Notes: generated from the sequence alone by a model not told the origin. A stretch of DNA of 15,477 bases from Acidimicrobiaceae bacterium (GCA_027459565.1 DAIDIA010000158.1:1-15477), one strand, 5' to 3'. Positions 1 to 7,610 are shown, counted from the first letter of the stretch. Translations and numbers: made by a program.

Positions 1-141
1 GTCCATCTCCTCGCCCCACAATACGAAGGTCGGGCACGTGGAAAGGCAAAACCCACAATGAACGCAATCTTCAACGAGCTCGCGCGATGGTGGGTCCTCG
101 CGGTCAAATGATGCAGTTCCGGTGGTGATTGATCTCTTCAC
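1..141 (-). CDS. glcF: Glycolate oxidase iron-sulfur subunit GlcF, N-terminal part (cut by window edge)
   Basis: The first 47 codons of a protein that continues beyond the left edge. The visible part has the cysteine spacing CxxCxxCxxxCP (C26, C29, C32, C36; CVHCGFCLSTCP), a 4Fe-4S ferredoxin-type cluster motif. Together with its position directly after glcD and glcE, this identifies GlcF, which passes electrons from the flavin subunits towards the respiratory chain at the membrane. The GTG start shares one base with the TAG stop of glcE (TAGTG), so translation is probably coupled. The second ferredoxin motif and the C-terminal cysteine-rich domains expected of GlcF lie outside the window. 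The alternative, another (Fe-S)-binding oxidoreductase of the CCG family such as LutA/GlpC, is less likely given the neighbours. Confidence 0.85.
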   Translation of the reverse strand, partial: MKRSITTGTASFDREDPPSRELVEDCVHCGFCLSTCPTFVLWGEEMD

Positions 142-1370
142 TAGATGCCTCCGACAAATCGGCCGGGAGCGAGCAGATCGAACGGATCGAATTGAGCCTT
201 GATGCGCTTCATCACCGACAGCGCGGGAATGGTACCCCACACGTCCACTGATCTGCGCACGCCCATCGGTGCTCGCAACACCACGCAAAAGCCTCCAGCT
301 CGGGTTGCTGCTGATCGGACCTGATGTGTCAGGTTCTCAATCTCTTCGGCGGGAAGGCGATCGGCCTGCGACGCACCAACGAACAACACACCAGAGCCGA
401 TGGATCCCGTAACAAGAAGCCGCTGTCCGCTGGACCCGGAGATCTCGTGCATCTGTGCCATGAACTCCTGCGATGACGCGACCTCAAGGGTCACCTTGAA
501 CGTCGTATCCTCAGGAAGCGATCCCCACCATTCGGGTGGATGGCTGAGTACCCGGGGCTCTTGGCCAAGTGATCCGGCAAGTGAGGACGTTCGCTCGCGG
601 ACGCTCGCCTCGAAGCCTTCCAAGAGTATCCCGAGCTGAATTCCAGATCCATCGCACGCATCGCGAATCTCGAATGCACTCGGCGCCACCTGGGAGAAAA
701 GGACCAACTGACTGAACGAACGAATGTCGTGAAGCGATATGTCGAAGATCAAGAATTGAGAGGTCTCGGGTAATGCGTGCAGCCGAAAGAATGCCTCGGT
801 GACCGCACCTAGCGTTCCATAGGAGCCTGTATAGAGCTTCGCAAGGTCGTAACCGGCGACATTCTTTACAACCCTGCCGCCGGTTGCCGCGCGTACCCCG
901 TCAGGGCGGACGACCGTCGCCCCGATGATCAAATCCCTCACAGATCCAAATCCGTACCGAAGCGGCCCTGCCAGACCTGTCGCAATCATTCCCCCAATGG
1001 TTGTGTTGGGCACAACGGTGTCCAGTGCAAGTCGCTGATGTTTCTGGCGGAGTTGAAGTTGGAGGTCATCGAGAGACACATTGGTGCTCACACGCACGAC
1101 TAGGTCGCTCGCCTCGTGTTCCACAATCACCGGCATCCGGCTCAAATCAACGCCAAGTTCAAGGGCGCGTGGTGCGAGACCCCAGTCAATCTTCGTACGG
1201 TTACCGCTCAACACAAAGTGAGTTCGTAACCGCGTAGCCTCGCGAAATGTCTCCTCAAGTTCATGAGAGTTTGTCGGAGAGGCAACGTGTAATGGGCGGA
1301 CGCCATCGACAGCGTCCTCTTCTCCGGCAACGCGCCGCGCCGTATTCGAAGATTCAGACTGATCTGCCAT
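141..1370 (-). CDS. glcE: Glycolate oxidase FAD-binding subunit GlcE
   Basis: A 409-residue FAD-binding PCMH-type protein, the second flavin subunit of glycolate oxidase. Visible FAD-domain features are the loop around residues 52-62 (FVLSGNRTKIDWG), the TTIGGMIATGLAGPLRYG segment (about 123-140), and GRVVKNVAGYDLAKLYTGSYGT (about 165-187). The last is strongly typical of GlcE and its relatives. The chain ends with FDPFDLLAPGRF, the usual end of this family. Its ATG shares one base with the TAA stop of glcD (TAATG). The frame is open for 24 codons further upstream, but that extension lies inside glcD and is low-complexity Arg/Pro-rich, so I reject it. The N-terminal 25 residues look poorly conserved. 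It should form a complex with GlcD and GlcF. Confidence 0.92.
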   Translation of the reverse strand: MADQSESSNTARRVAGEEDAVDGVRPLHVASPTNSHELEETFREATRLRTHFVLSGNRTKIDWGLAPRALELGVDLSRMPVIVEHEASDLVVRVSTNVSLDDLQLQLRQKHQRLALDTVVPNTTIGGMIATGLAGPLRYGFGSVRDLIIGATVVRPDGVRAATGGRVVKNVAGYDLAKLYTGSYGTLGAVTEAFFRLHALPETSQFLIFDISLHDIRSFSQLVLFSQVAPSAFEIRDACDGSGIQLGILLEGFEASVRERTSSLAGSLGQEPRVLSHPPEWWGSLPEDTTFKVTLEVASSQEFMAQMHEISGSSGQRLLVTGSIGSGVLFVGASQADRLPAEEIENLTHQVRSAATRAGGFCVVLRAPMGVRRSVDVWGTIPALSVMKRIKAQFDPFDLLAPGRFVGGI

Positions 1371-2836
1371 TAGAACAACTCTGCCAGTCCCTTTTCCACA
1401 AGCGGGTGAACGCCGCGGTGGTGGCCCGGAACCTCTCCGCAAAGTCGCGGCGTCGGGAATACCTTGCCTGGATTGCAGAGATTTTCCCTGTCGAACGCAC
1501 AGCGAAGCAGCTGCATCGTGTCAAGGTCGTACTCATTGAACATCTTGCCCATGTAGCTGACCTTGTCCGCACCGACGCCGTGCTCTCCCGTAATTGACCC
1601 ACCGTGTTTTATGCAAAGGTCGATTATTGCGCCTGATACCGCATTGGCGCGTTCGAGCTCGCCATCGACGGACTCGTCAAAAAGGACGAGTGGATGCAAA
1701 TTCCCATCACCTGCGTGAAAGACGTTTGCCACACGAATTCCGGCCGCCGCACCAAGCTTGGCGATCTCACCGAGAACCTCCGGCAAAACGGTTCGGGGAA
1801 TCACACCATCTTGAATGATGAAGTCGGGACTGATCGTGCCGATAGCCGCGAAAGCCGACTTTCTACCCTTCCAGATGAGCGCACGTTCGGCCTCCGATTT
1901 TGCGATCCGCACCTCAGTCGCGCCAAAGGACTCGCAGATGTGCTGGACACGTTCAATTCCCATTGACACATCAACATTTGGCCCATCAAGTTCCACGATG
2001 AGCACGGTGTTGGCCCCTTCGGGATATCCGCACTGAACGGTCTTCTCCGCTGCTTCGATTGCGAGTGCGTCCATCATCTCAATTGCCGCTGGCAGGATTC
2101 TCGACGCGATGATCGCCGATACCGCTTCGCCAGCCTCGCTCGTGCTGTTGAATCCTGCGAGCAGGGTCTTGACAAGCTCGGGCCTACGGAGAAGCCGCAC
2201 GACTACCTTGGTCGTAATTCCCAGAGTCCCCTCTGATCCGATGAATGCGCCGAGGAGGTCATACCCAGGGGCATCGACGCTCTTGTATCCACCGAAATTC
2301 ACAATCTCGCCATCTGGAAGGACAACCTCAACTCCCGTGACGTGATGTGTTGTAAATCCGTATTTGAGACAATGCGCTCCGCCGGAATTCTCGGCGACGT
2401 TGCCACCGATCGAACAGATCTGCTGGCTTGAGGGGTCGGGGGCGTAGTAGAGACCGGCAGCGGAGGCAGCTTTGCTCACATCGAGATTGATCACACCGGG
2501 ATCTACGACTGCACGTTGATTCGCTCGATCAATCTCGTGAATCTCGCGAAACTTCGAAAGTGTAATCAGGACTCCATCTCCAACAGGGAGTGCACCTGCG
2601 GATAGTCCAGTGCCGTTTCCCCGCGCCACAAAGGGAATCTCCATCTCGTGACACACCCGAACGATTGCGCTCACCTGCGCGACGGTCGTCGGCAGCACGA
2701 CCACCATCGGAGTCACGCGGTAATGAGCCAATCCATCGCACTCGAACGTCCGCAGAAGCGCAGGATCACTGATCAGGTCTTGGTCGTCGGTGATGATCTC
2801 CCGAAGACGATCAAGGAGCGCTTGGGGAACGTTCAC
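1370..2836 (-). CDS. glcD: Glycolate oxidase catalytic FAD subunit GlcD
   Basis: A 488-residue flavoprotein of the FAD-linked oxidase family (vanillyl-alcohol oxidase fold) that oxidises glycolate, and possibly D-lactate, to the 2-oxo acid. The FAD pyrophosphate loop is at about residues 69-82 (FVARGNGTGLSAGA), with SIGGNVAENSGGAHCLKYG at 142-160. The C-terminal substrate domain has HAGDGNLHP (374-382) and the GGSITGEHGVG signature (412-422), and it ends in CNPGKVFP, all hallmarks of GlcD. About 23 further residues follow, a slightly longer tail than usual. It starts with GTG, overlapping the TGA of malate synthase by 4 nt (GTGA). Other 2-hydroxy-acid dehydrogenases share the fold, but the glcE, glcF and malate synthase neighbours favour glycolate. 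Confidence 0.93.
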   Translation of the reverse strand: MNVPQALLDRLREIITDDQDLISDPALLRTFECDGLAHYRVTPMVVVLPTTVAQVSAIVRVCHEMEIPFVARGNGTGLSAGALPVGDGVLITLSKFREIHEIDRANQRAVVDPGVINLDVSKAASAAGLYYAPDPSSQQICSIGGNVAENSGGAHCLKYGFTTHHVTGVEVVLPDGEIVNFGGYKSVDAPGYDLLGAFIGSEGTLGITTKVVVRLLRRPELVKTLLAGFNSTSEAGEAVSAIIASRILPAAIEMMDALAIEAAEKTVQCGYPEGANTVLIVELDGPNVDVSMGIERVQHICESFGATEVRIAKSEAERALIWKGRKSAFAAIGTISPDFIIQDGVIPRTVLPEVLGEIAKLGAAAGIRVANVFHAGDGNLHPLVLFDESVDGELERANAVSGAIIDLCIKHGGSITGEHGVGADKVSYMGKMFNEYDLDTMQLLRCAFDRENLCNPGKVFPTPRLCGEVPGHHRGVHPLVEKGLAELF

Positions 2837-4437
2837 GAAATCTGACCGTATGCGGCGAGCGTAAGGAACTGTGGAAACTCCGACGAAAATACCAGGTTGG
2901 AGAAGATCTCTGTTGCCGACGCGTAAGCGGCCTCATCGAAACTCGCACCGTCCTCTGATCGGATCCGTGCGAGCTCTTCGTCAATCATCTTCTCAACGAG
3001 CTCCTTGGTGACAATCTGATCATTCTCGAGCGCAATCTCGTAGCGGAGCCACTGCCACACCTGGGATCGTGAGATTTCCGCTGTCGCAACGTCTTCCATC
3101 AGGTTGAATATCGCCACAGCACCGGATCCGCGCAACCAAGCAGAAATATAACGAAGTCCCACGGCGATGTTGTTGCGCAACCCCGCCTCGGTGACCGCTG
3201 CGCCTGGAAGTGAGAGATCCAACAGCTCGCGTGCAGTCGTAGCAACATCATCTCGTTGACGCTCCAGCTGATTCGGCCGGTCACCGAGCACCTGCGAAAA
3301 TACCTCAGTGCAGACAGGAACGAGGTCAGGATGTGCGACCCACGATCCATCAAATCCAGCGTCTGCCTCTCGTCTCTTGTCCTCATTGACCTTGGTAAGA
3401 GCGACCGCATTGATCTCGGGGTCTCGGCGACTTGGAATGAATGCGGCCATTCCGCCTATAGCGTGCGCGTGACGGCGGTGGCACGTCTTGACAAGGAGTT
3501 CGGTGTAAGCGCGCATGAACGGGGCGTTCATCGTCACGCTGCTGCGGTCGGGAAGGACGTAGGAGCCGCCAAGGTATGCGAACTTCTTGATCAGGGAGAA
3601 GAGATAGTCCCAACGACCCGCGTTGAGGCCGGAAGAGTGCTCTCTCAATTCGAAGAGGATCTCATCCATTTCGAATGCTGCGAGGATCGTCTCGATCAAG
3701 ACCGTTGCGCGAATAGTGCCTCGCTCTAGTGAATATCGATCCTCGGTGAAATTAAAGATGTCATTCCAGAGTCGAGCCTCAAGGTGGCTCTCGGTTTTGG
3801 GAAGGTAGAAATAGGGACGCTGCGGAAATTTCCGGCTGTCGGAGATACAGGTCATGACATAACAGCCAAAGTCGAACAGGGATCCCGAAATCGGCTGGTC
3901 GTCGACTTGTAGGTGTGGTTCAAGCAGATGCCAGCCTCGGGGGCGCACGACAATCGTTGCGAGTTGGTTGCCGAGGCGGTATTCGCGGCCCTCTGGTGAC
4001 GTGAATTCGATGGTGCGGTCGATCGCATCCCTGAGATTGATCTGCCCGCCAACCATATTCTCCCAGGTGGGCGTGTTCGAATCTTCGAAATCTGCCATCC
4101 AAACCCGCGCCTCCGAGTTCAGCGCGTTTATCGTCATGCGACGATCTGTCGGACCAGTGATTTCGCAACGGCGGTCCTCCAAGCCCGGGGCGGGGGGCGC
4201 CACCTGCCACTCGGCGTCGCGGATCGATCTGGTCTCGTCAAGGAAATCGAGAGGTTCACCGCTGTTGATGTCCAACTGGCGCAGATCCCGGAGTTCGAGC
4301 GCGAGTTTTCGGGCAGGCTCGAAATTGCGGTGCAGTTCCTTGAGAAATTCCTGGGTCTCGCCATCGAGTACCTCGTCAAAGCGATCATGAATCTCGCCCG
4401 AGATTGTCAATCCCTCTCGGCATGCGATTTGACCCAT
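2833..4437 (-). CDS. aceB: Malate synthase A
   Basis: A 534-residue malate synthase that condenses glyoxylate with acetyl-CoA to malate and CoA. The length and sequence fit the A-type (about 530 residues), not the about 720-residue G-type. Visible motifs are GPTDRRMTINALNSEARVWM (95-114), MADFEDSNTPTW (114-125), and RATVLIET (243-250), which carries an active-site Arg. The family signature REHSSGLNAGRWDYLF is at 265-280, with NLMEDVATAEISR (445-457) holding the catalytic Asp at about 449. It has a strong Shine-Dalgarno AGGAGG just before the ATG. It is the first gene of a coupled run with glcD, glcE and glcF, so its likely job is to consume glyoxylate made from glycolate. Isocitrate lyase is not in the window. 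Confidence 0.96.
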   Translation of the reverse strand: MGQIACREGLTISGEIHDRFDEVLDGETQEFLKELHRNFEPARKLALELRDLRQLDINSGEPLDFLDETRSIRDAEWQVAPPAPGLEDRRCEITGPTDRRMTINALNSEARVWMADFEDSNTPTWENMVGGQINLRDAIDRTIEFTSPEGREYRLGNQLATIVVRPRGWHLLEPHLQVDDQPISGSLFDFGCYVMTCISDSRKFPQRPYFYLPKTESHLEARLWNDIFNFTEDRYSLERGTIRATVLIETILAAFEMDEILFELREHSSGLNAGRWDYLFSLIKKFAYLGGSYVLPDRSSVTMNAPFMRAYTELLVKTCHRRHAHAIGGMAAFIPSRRDPEINAVALTKVNEDKRREADAGFDGSWVAHPDLVPVCTEVFSQVLGDRPNQLERQRDDVATTARELLDLSLPGAAVTEAGLRNNIAVGLRYISAWLRGSGAVAIFNLMEDVATAEISRSQVWQWLRYEIALENDQIVTKELVEKMIDEELARIRSEDGASFDEAAYASATEIFSNLVFSSEFPQFLTLAAYGQIS

Positions 4438-4441
4438 CTAT

Positions 4442-4447
4442 CCTCCT
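4442..4447 (-). promoter_or_regulatory. Shine-Dalgarno site of aceB
   Basis: AGGAGG on the minus strand, four bases before the ATG of malate synthase. It is the strongest ribosome-binding site in the left half of the window and fixes the start. Genes downstream in the operon instead rely on overlapping stop/start codons. Confidence 0.8.
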
Positions 4448-4485
4448 AAAGCGTCTTAACCCTGAGGTTGAACAAGCTCCCGCGA

Positions 4486-4515
4486 ATCAGGGATTTGCTG
4501 ATCCCCTTCAATCTA
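4486..4515 (-). promoter_or_regulatory. Candidate promoter -10 with overlapping inverted repeats upstream of aceB
   Basis: On the minus strand TAGATT (4515-4510) is a candidate -10 box about 73 nt before the aceB start. Just downstream of it, over the expected transcription start, lie two nested dyads: ATCAG-N7-CTGAT (4486-4490 and 4498-4502) and GGGAT-N6-ATCCC (4490-4494 and 4501-4505). A dyad on the start point is where a repressor operator would sit, so this may be the control site of the glycolate operon. No clear -35 box was found and the dyad arms are only 5 bp, so this is a suggestion. Read-through from rlmN is the alternative. Confidence 0.3.
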
Positions 4516-4561
4516 GGACAGCACAATGCATCGTGAAACCCGAGTAATCGTTGCATCGATG

Positions 4562-4581
4562 GCGGCGAGCCATCACGCCGC
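4562..4581 (-). terminator. Weak hairpin after rlmN, possible terminator
   Basis: GCGGCG (4562-4567) and CGCCGC (4576-4581) form a 6-bp stem with an 8-nt loop, starting 6 nt beyond the rlmN stop codon. No T-run follows on the minus strand, so it is at best a weak or factor-dependent terminator. It may instead only protect the mshD-rlmN message end. An alternative stem (GATGGC/GCCATC) uses part of the same bases. Confidence 0.25.
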
Positions 4582-4587
4582 ATGGAC

Positions 4588-5634
4588 TTAGGGCTTTTCC
4601 TTGAGGATGGCAGCCGCCTTACCTGCCAACTGACCACAAGCTGCATCGATCGACCTGCCGCGCGTGCGTCGAACTGTGGTATTGATTCCGAGATCCCCGA
4701 GCCCCCCGGCAAAGCGTTCCACCTGTTCGGGCGACGAGCCCTGCATCGAAGACAGATCATCGGTGTCGATCGGATTCAGCGGAATCAGATTTACGTGCGC
4801 CTTCAAGGGAAAGGCAATCGAAGCAAGCTCGGCAACGTCGCGAGCCGAGTCGTTAACGCCTGCGATGAGTGCCCACTCGAAGGTGATGCGCCGGTGTGTC
4901 CTCTCCACGTAATGTTCAAGCGATCTCACGAGCGTCCCAATCGGATAGCGACGGTTTATGGGTACGAGCTCACTTCGTAGATCGTCATTCGCCGCATGGA
5001 GCGAAACTGCGAGATTGACCTGCAGTGCCTTGTCGGCAAGTTGATTGATCTGGGGAACGAGCCCCACCGTGGAAAGTGTGACGTGACGTGCGCCGAGGCC
5101 CATATCACCGGTGATTCGCTCCACTGCCCGCCACACATTGTTGAAGTTTGCGAAGGGTTCGCCCATGCCCATGAAGACGACGTGATCGAGTCGCCTCCCT
5201 GAGGTCCGCGCCGCCATGGCGGCACGGACGACCTGCTCGACGATCTCTCCGACGCTCAGCTGGCGCGTGTATCCCGAGCGGCCAGTTGCACAAAACGAAC
5301 AGGCCATCGCACATCCCGCTTGCGAGGAGATACACACAGTTGTGTGCTTTCGATAGTGCATGAGAACAGACTCGATGGCGGCACCATCTTGAAGTCTGAA
5401 CAACCATTTCATTGTCTGACCCCGATCTGCGACCTGTTGCGAGATCGGATCTAGTGCGGATGCCAGCTCGGGCGCATTACCGATCCGCTCACGAAGCGCC
5501 TTCGGAAAGACTGAGAGGTCGGCGACGTCAATCAGATCCTCATAGAGCGCCTTTTTGAGCTGAGCTACCCGGTAGCGCTGTTGTCCTTCAAGCAAGAGCT
5601 CCAGGTCGGCGTCTTCGAGGTCGTAGCGGCTCAT
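4588..5634 (-). CDS. rlmN: 23S rRNA (adenine-C2) methyltransferase RlmN (possibly also tRNA m2A37)
   Basis: A 348-residue radical SAM enzyme that methylates C2 of A2503 in 23S rRNA, and in many bacteria A37 of some tRNAs. The cluster-binding CxxxCxxC is GCAMACSFCATG (C108, C112, C115). C101 lies seven residues before it and C333 near the C-terminus (SIDAACGQL); these correspond in position to the two mechanistic cysteines of E. coli RlmN, so the enzyme looks fully equipped. FMGMGEPFAN and STVGLVPQI are further family blocks. Ala in GRSGYTRQLSVGEIVEQV-type context fits RlmN rather than Cfr, but the distinction rests on overall likeness. The ATG overlaps the TGA of mshD (ATGA), so the two genes are co-transcribed. 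Length is normal. Confidence 0.95.
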   Translation of the reverse strand: MSRYDLEDADLELLLEGQQRYRVAQLKKALYEDLIDVADLSVFPKALRERIGNAPELASALDPISQQVADRGQTMKWLFRLQDGAAIESVLMHYRKHTTVCISSQAGCAMACSFCATGRSGYTRQLSVGEIVEQVVRAAMAARTSGRRLDHVVFMGMGEPFANFNNVWRAVERITGDMGLGARHVTLSTVGLVPQINQLADKALQVNLAVSLHAANDDLRSELVPINRRYPIGTLVRSLEHYVERTHRRITFEWALIAGVNDSARDVAELASIAFPLKAHVNLIPLNPIDTDDLSSMQGSSPEQVERFAGGLGDLGINTTVRRTRGRSIDAACGQLAGKAAAILKEKP

Positions 5635-6554
5635 GATGTGAGGGGAGGGACATTGGTCACGTATGCGAGATCAATGTGATCGATGATGAATCCAGCCCAG
5701 TTGTAGAGGGCAACGGCAGCGGTGTTCTGCGCGTCGACATAGAGCATCGCCGTGTGGATTCCCCGCGCCGAGAGCGAGCGCAGGCCACTGACGAGCAGTC
5801 CTCGACCGAGGCCGCGACCGCGAGCGCTGGGATCGACGCCTATGACATAGATCTCGCCAATCGGCTCGTCGCCCTCTTCGTGCACCTTGGTCCAGCAAAA
5901 ACCGTCGATGCCGGCTGCGCCGTCATGAAGGAGGAAACCCTCAGGGTCAAACCACGGCTGTGACTCGCGATCTCGAAGGGTGCGGATGTTCCACGCGCCC
6001 TGCTCGGGATGATCGGCAAAGGCTCTGCGATTGAGTTCCAGCCACGCCTCCTCGTCGCCGTTGACGACGAATGGACGCGTCGGTACGGGATCCAGGTGAG
6101 GTTCTGGATTGAATGGCAGGGAGCGCCTCATCTGGTAGAGCTCCCGACCTCTCGACATTCCAACGGCAGCTGCAATCTCATCATGGCGAGAGGTCGGTTT
6201 CGGAACCCAGAGATGTACGTGCCCTCCACCATCTCTGGCAATCTCCTCAAGAGCGCTTTCAAGGAGTGCGATCGCAACGTGGCTATCCGAATGGCGGATG
6301 CTCGGATGAATGACGAACTCGATGGACCAGCTCTGTTCTCCCCGTGCGACCTGGGCATATCCGATGACGCGCTCGTGACCTTGCTCACGTGCCACGAAAC
6401 CAGCGAATCCTGCCCGTCCACCCTGCACGAGATCAAGCCATTTGTGTTCACCCAATGGGGCGTGGTCATCGACGCGCTCTGCTGCGCGGAGAAGTCTCGC
6501 GACCGCGGCGATGTCCTCTTCACCCATGCGCTTCTTTATCTCTACAAGGTGCAC
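5631..6554 (-). CDS. mshD: Mycothiol synthase MshD (tandem GNAT acetyltransferase)
   Basis: MshD acetylates the cysteinyl amine of Cys-GlcN-Ins with acetyl-CoA, the last step of mycothiol synthesis. Two GNAT domains are visible; the C-terminal one is the conserved one. It has LNRRAFADHPEQGAWN, the FDPEGFLLHDG block, GFCWTKVH, EIYVIGVDPSARGRGLGRGL (acetyl-CoA loop), and MLYVDAQNTAAVALYNWAGF. I chose the GTG at 6554 (307 residues) because TACCCT lies exactly 6 nt before it, the geometry of leaderless actinobacterial genes. An alternative GTG at 6593 would add 13 residues and lacks a Shine-Dalgarno. The family is about 300-315 residues long. The TGA overlaps the rlmN ATG. This gene is the main evidence for an actinobacterial host. 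Confidence 0.93.
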   Translation of the reverse strand: MHLVEIKKRMGEEDIAAVARLLRAAERVDDHAPLGEHKWLDLVQGGRAGFAGFVAREQGHERVIGYAQVARGEQSWSIEFVIHPSIRHSDSHVAIALLESALEEIARDGGGHVHLWVPKPTSRHDEIAAAVGMSRGRELYQMRRSLPFNPEPHLDPVPTRPFVVNGDEEAWLELNRRAFADHPEQGAWNIRTLRDRESQPWFDPEGFLLHDGAAGIDGFCWTKVHEEGDEPIGEIYVIGVDPSARGRGLGRGLLVSGLRSLSARGIHTAMLYVDAQNTAAVALYNWAGFIIDHIDLAYVTNVPPLTS

Positions 6555-6566
6555 GATACGAGGGTA
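6555..6566 (-). promoter_or_regulatory. Candidate leaderless promoter -10 of mshD
   Basis: TACCCT on the minus strand (6566-6561) followed by 6 nt and then GTG at 6554. TAnnnT at this distance from a start codon marks leaderless transcription in actinobacteria. If real, the message starts at the G of the start codon and the upstream GTG at 6593 is not used. No convincing -35 box was seen. Confidence 0.45.
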
Positions 6567-6651
6567 CCGGCTGGAAACAGATCCATCGGCCACCCGCGAA
6601 TGCGAGGAGGCTCTGGGTGATAGGTCAGCGGCAGTGCCGGTCCACCAGACC

Positions 6652-6660
6652 TAGCATCTG
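6652..6660 (+). promoter_or_regulatory. Candidate leaderless promoter -10 of nth
   Basis: TAGCAT at 6652-6657, then CTG, GTG (6661) and ATG (6664). The ATG lies exactly 6 nt after the hexamer, so a leaderless message starting at 6664 fits best. No Shine-Dalgarno precedes either start codon. The gap to mshD is about 100 bp, so the two promoters are divergent. Confidence 0.45.
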
Positions 6661-7371
6661 GTGATGGCGCCACCAAGATCGCTCAAGCTCCGTGCCTCAA
6701 TGGTCAATGAACGACTTCTCCGACGTTTCCCCGGAAGCGCGAGCGACCTCTGTGCGCTCTGCTTCGAAACGCCGTTTCAATTGCTCGTCGCGACGATCCT
6801 TTCGGCGCAGTGCACCGACGAGCGTGTGAATTTGGTCATGCCAGAGATGATCCGCCGTTATCCAACCCCTGCACTTCTCGCTGGCGCGAAGCTCGCGGAG
6901 GTCGAGAAAGTGGTCTATTCGACGGGCTTCTATCGGGCAAAGTCAAAGAATCTGATCGACATGGCCTCAATACTCGTTGCGCGTTTCCAGGGAGAGGTGC
7001 CACACGAACTCTCAGACCTCGTTACCCTTCCAGGGGTTGGACGAAAGACGGGAAACGTGATCCGTTCGGTTGCCTTCGGGTTGCCCGGGCTCCCGGTTGA
7101 CACGCACGTGGGCCGTCTGGCACGGCGTCTCGGGCTCACCAAGGAGCACGACCCGGTCAAGGTCGAACACGCGCTCAATCGGCTCCTGCCGCCCGAGGAG
7201 TGGGGCGGGTTCAGTCTCAGATTGATTCTCCATGGCCGGGCGGTGTGCCTGGCGCGTTCCCCTCGCTGTGGGATCTGCGAGCTCGCAGACCTTTGTCCAT
7301 CTGCTCCGGCGAACTCGCGCCGACGTCCCAAGGGAATCACTCGGGCATCGGATACAGGGACAGGTGGTTAG
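6661..7371 (+). CDS. nth: Endonuclease III (DNA glycosylase/AP lyase)
   Basis: Base-excision repair enzyme that removes oxidised pyrimidines and cuts the abasic site. The helix-hairpin-helix motif is LPGVGRKTGNV (123-133) with the catalytic Lys at 129. The catalytic Asp is at 147 (PVDTHVGRLARRLGL). The C-terminal 4Fe-4S motif has C196, C203, C206 and C212 (Cx6CxxCx5C). These residues sit at a constant offset of 9 from E. coli Nth, so the enzyme is complete. The coordinates use the GTG at 6661; the next codon is ATG (6664), which may be the real start if the message is leaderless. The gene ends tail-to-tail over 4 nt with the small minus-strand gene. It is divergent from mshD. Confidence 0.95.
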   Translation: MMAPPRSLKLRASMVNERLLRRFPGSASDLCALCFETPFQLLVATILSAQCTDERVNLVMPEMIRRYPTPALLAGAKLAEVEKVVYSTGFYRAKSKNLIDMASILVARFQGEVPHELSDLVTLPGVGRKTGNVIRSVAFGLPGLPVDTHVGRLARRLGLTKEHDPVKVEHALNRLLPPEEWGGFSLRLILHGRAVCLARSPRCGICELADLCPSAPANSRRRPKGITRASDTGTGG

Positions 7372-7559
7372 CGACGCGGGCCAAGCAGCCGTACGATCCG
7401 ACGATGCGCTCCCAGCAGGGCCCGCTCGACCGCGAAGAGTTCCTTCGCAATTCCCTCCTGTTTTGACCGCTGCGAGTCCTCCGCCATTGCGGTGATACGG
7501 CGACCGACCTGTTCGAGCATGTCGGCAAGCGATGACAGTTCCGATTGATCTGCTGGCAT
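7368..7559 (-). CDS. Small conserved-looking protein of unknown function (63 residues)
   Basis: A 63-residue protein with no function I can name. It is almost entirely helical and charged: LADMLEQVGRRITAMAEDSQ (11-30) and ELFAVERALLGAHRRIVRLL (40-59) read as two amphipathic helices. There is no signal peptide, membrane segment or cysteine. The ATG has a good ribosome-binding site (AAGGA, 7 nt upstream). The frame stays open for 131 further codons, but these overlap hisD in antisense, so I reject the longer form. From memory, short proteins with a similar 'AVERALxGAxRRLxRLL' ending occur in actinobacteria, but I could not check this. It is divergent from hisD (51 bp apart) and overlaps the end of nth by 4 nt. 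Confidence 0.72.
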   Translation of the reverse strand: MPADQSELSSLADMLEQVGRRITAMAEDSQRSKQEGIAKELFAVERALLGAHRRIVRLLGPRR

Positions 7560-7566
7560 CTGTGTA

Positions 7567-7571
7567 TCCTT
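7567..7571 (-). promoter_or_regulatory. Shine-Dalgarno site of the 63-residue gene
   Basis: AAGGA on the minus strand, 7 nt before the ATG at 7559. It decides the start of this small gene against the longer open frame, which would begin inside hisD in antisense. Confidence 0.6.
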
Positions 7572-7572
7572 A

Positions 7573-7601
7573 CCGACCGGGCGCATGCGGTTCGCTACGC
7601 T
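7573..7601 (+). promoter_or_regulatory. Candidate promoter of the his operon
   Basis: -10 TACGCT at 7596-7601, with a 17-nt spacer to CCGACC (7573-7578), which shares GACC with the usual -35 TTGACC. The first hisD ATG (7611) comes 9 nt after the -10, so the 5' leader would be only a few bases. There is no room for a T-box, attenuator peptide or Shine-Dalgarno. Control of the operon must act at initiation, on enzyme activity, or elsewhere. Confidence 0.45.
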
Positions 7602-7610
7602 TGCCAGACA

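Noticed and set aside
1371..1442. 24-codon N-terminal extension of GlcE
   Set aside because: It overlaps glcD and is low-complexity; the TAATG overlap gives a better start.
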